Origin: an uncultured Dechloromonas sp.
GTDB taxonomy: Bacteria; Pseudomonadota; Gammaproteobacteria; Burkholderiales; Rhodocyclaceae
Assembly: GCA_937996725.1 (NCBI GenBank)
Contig: CALKUR010000169.1
Coordinates: forward strand, 1-6,109
Direction: 5' to 3'
Length of the DNA: 6,109 nucleotides
A program made the position numbers and the translations under genes. Shown piece after piece: positions 5,634-6,109 of the stretch. Within the stretch, counting starts at the first letter, position 1; each line of letters starts with the position of its first letter. The notes below the pieces were generated by a model. It had not been told where the DNA came from. It saw only the letters and a list, made by a program, of their open reading frames with translations, and searched no databases.

Positions 5634-6109
5634 ATGCATTCATTTTCTAAATTTGTGGGGTTTGCAGTTCTGTGTGTCGGCATCTCAACTTCACAAGCAC
5701 AAACATGGCCTGCAAAACCCATACGACTTATCGTTCCATACGCAGTAGGACAAGGAACCGATATTGCAGCTCGCTATATGGCAGAAGAAATTGCCAAAGA
5801 AATCAAACAACCTTTCATTATTGACAATCGCCCGGGCGCCGGAGGTAATGTAGGAACGCAATTGGCTGCACGCTCTACCCCGGACGGCTACACCTTGTTG
5901 GTTGGGACAAACGCCACGCATGCTGCAAACTCTTTCTTGTTCTCAAATCCTGGCTACGACCCTCAGGTTGATTTCGAACCTATTGCCATGCTTGGTATTC
6001 TTCCACTGGTTTATGTCACACAACCGAGCAACTCTCTCTCTAACATGGCAGAACTCATCCGTGCAGCACGAGCCAAGCCGAACAAACTCAACGTAGCCAC
6101 CTCAACAAC
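5634..6109 (+). CDS. TctC/Bug-type tripartite tricarboxylate transporter substrate-binding protein (3'-truncated)
   Basis: The first 158 residues of a periplasmic binding protein that is normally about 320-330 residues; the frame is open to the end of the window. From ATG 5634 it has a short N-region with one Lys, a hydrophobic core (about residues 7-19) and a likely signal peptidase I site after SQA (residue 22). Mature-protein motifs follow: WPAKPIRLIVPYAVGQGTDIAAR (25-47) and IIDNRPGAGGNVGT (62-75), then STPDGYTLLVG, all hallmarks of the Bug family. GQGTD replaces the commoner GGxxD. A GGGGGA (5624-5629) precedes this ATG by 4 bases; an in-frame ATG at 5580 would add 18 residues and is less likely. 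The 109-base gap before it holds no clear terminator and only a poor promoter match. It presumably captures the pathway substrate, commonly a carboxylate. The membrane partners TctA and TctB are not seen; stand-alone receptors are common in Burkholderiales. Confidence 0.93.
   Translation, partial: MHSFSKFVGFAVLCVGISTSQAQTWPAKPIRLIVPYAVGQGTDIAARYMAEEIAKEIKQPFIIDNRPGAGGNVGTQLAARSTPDGYTLLVGTNATHAANSFLFSNPGYDPQVDFEPIAMLGILPLVYVTQPSNSLSNMAELIRAARAKPNKLNVATST

Noticed and set aside
5495..5921. Minus-strand open frames covering the 3' end of the window
   Set aside because: They lie antisense to the BKACE end and the Bug receptor gene, have no family resemblance and no ribosome sites; the plus-strand Bug reading explains the region fully.
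5902..6096. Plus-strand 64-codon frame near the end
   Set aside because: It is an out-of-frame shadow of the Bug receptor, whose own frame shows clear family motifs across the same bases.
6080..6109. Possible second adapter at the right end
   Set aside because: The last bases continue the Bug reading frame and do not resemble the reverse complement of an Illumina adapter.

Overview
The window looks like a whole metagenomic or draft-assembly contig rather than a slice of a finished genome. Its first 27 bases match the Illumina TruSeq read-2 adapter, and both outer genes are cut off by the sequence ends. Biological sequence starts at about base 28. All seven genes lie on the plus strand with very tight spacing: a 4-base gap, a 4-base overlap, 26 bases, 3 bases, then an overlap or 23 bases. 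The only larger gap, 109 bases, precedes the last gene. This is the layout of a single operon, possibly with a separate or attenuated last gene.

Region by region: 28-1023 is the C-terminal part of a flavoprotein Baeyer-Villiger monooxygenase of the cyclohexanone monooxygenase type. 1028-1486 is a MaoC-type (hotdog) enoyl-CoA hydratase of the mesaconyl/itaconyl-CoA hydratase-like kind. 1483-2355 is a CitE/HpcH-type CoA-ester lyase. 2382-3548 is an acyl-CoA dehydrogenase. 3552-4568 is an NADP-dependent medium-chain reductase of the prostaglandin reductase/enone reductase type. 4592-5524 is a beta-keto acid cleavage enzyme (BKACE, DUF849). 5634 to the end is the N-terminal half of a periplasmic TctC/Bug-type substrate-binding protein.

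Together this reads as a catabolic operon for an unidentified, probably oxygenated (ketone- or enone-containing) carboxylic or alicyclic compound. An inferred order is: uptake involving the Bug-type receptor; saturation of an enone by the medium-chain reductase; oxygen insertion next to the ketone by the monooxygenase; then, after hydrolysis and CoA activation by enzymes not in the window, acyl-CoA dehydrogenation, hydration, and retro-aldol/Claisen-type cleavage by the CitE-like lyase. The BKACE would process a beta-keto acid intermediate with acetyl-CoA. The individual families are well supported; the substrate and order of steps are inference.

Organism: Bug-type receptors next to CoA-ester catabolic genes are typical of Betaproteobacteria, especially Burkholderiales. 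The base composition is modest, roughly in the 40s percent G+C by eye (one 60-base line counted gave 47%), which is low for soil Burkholderiales and would fit a low-GC freshwater or marine lineage. The taxonomic assignment is tentative. No RNA genes, insertion sequences, CRISPR arrays or convincing terminators were seen.
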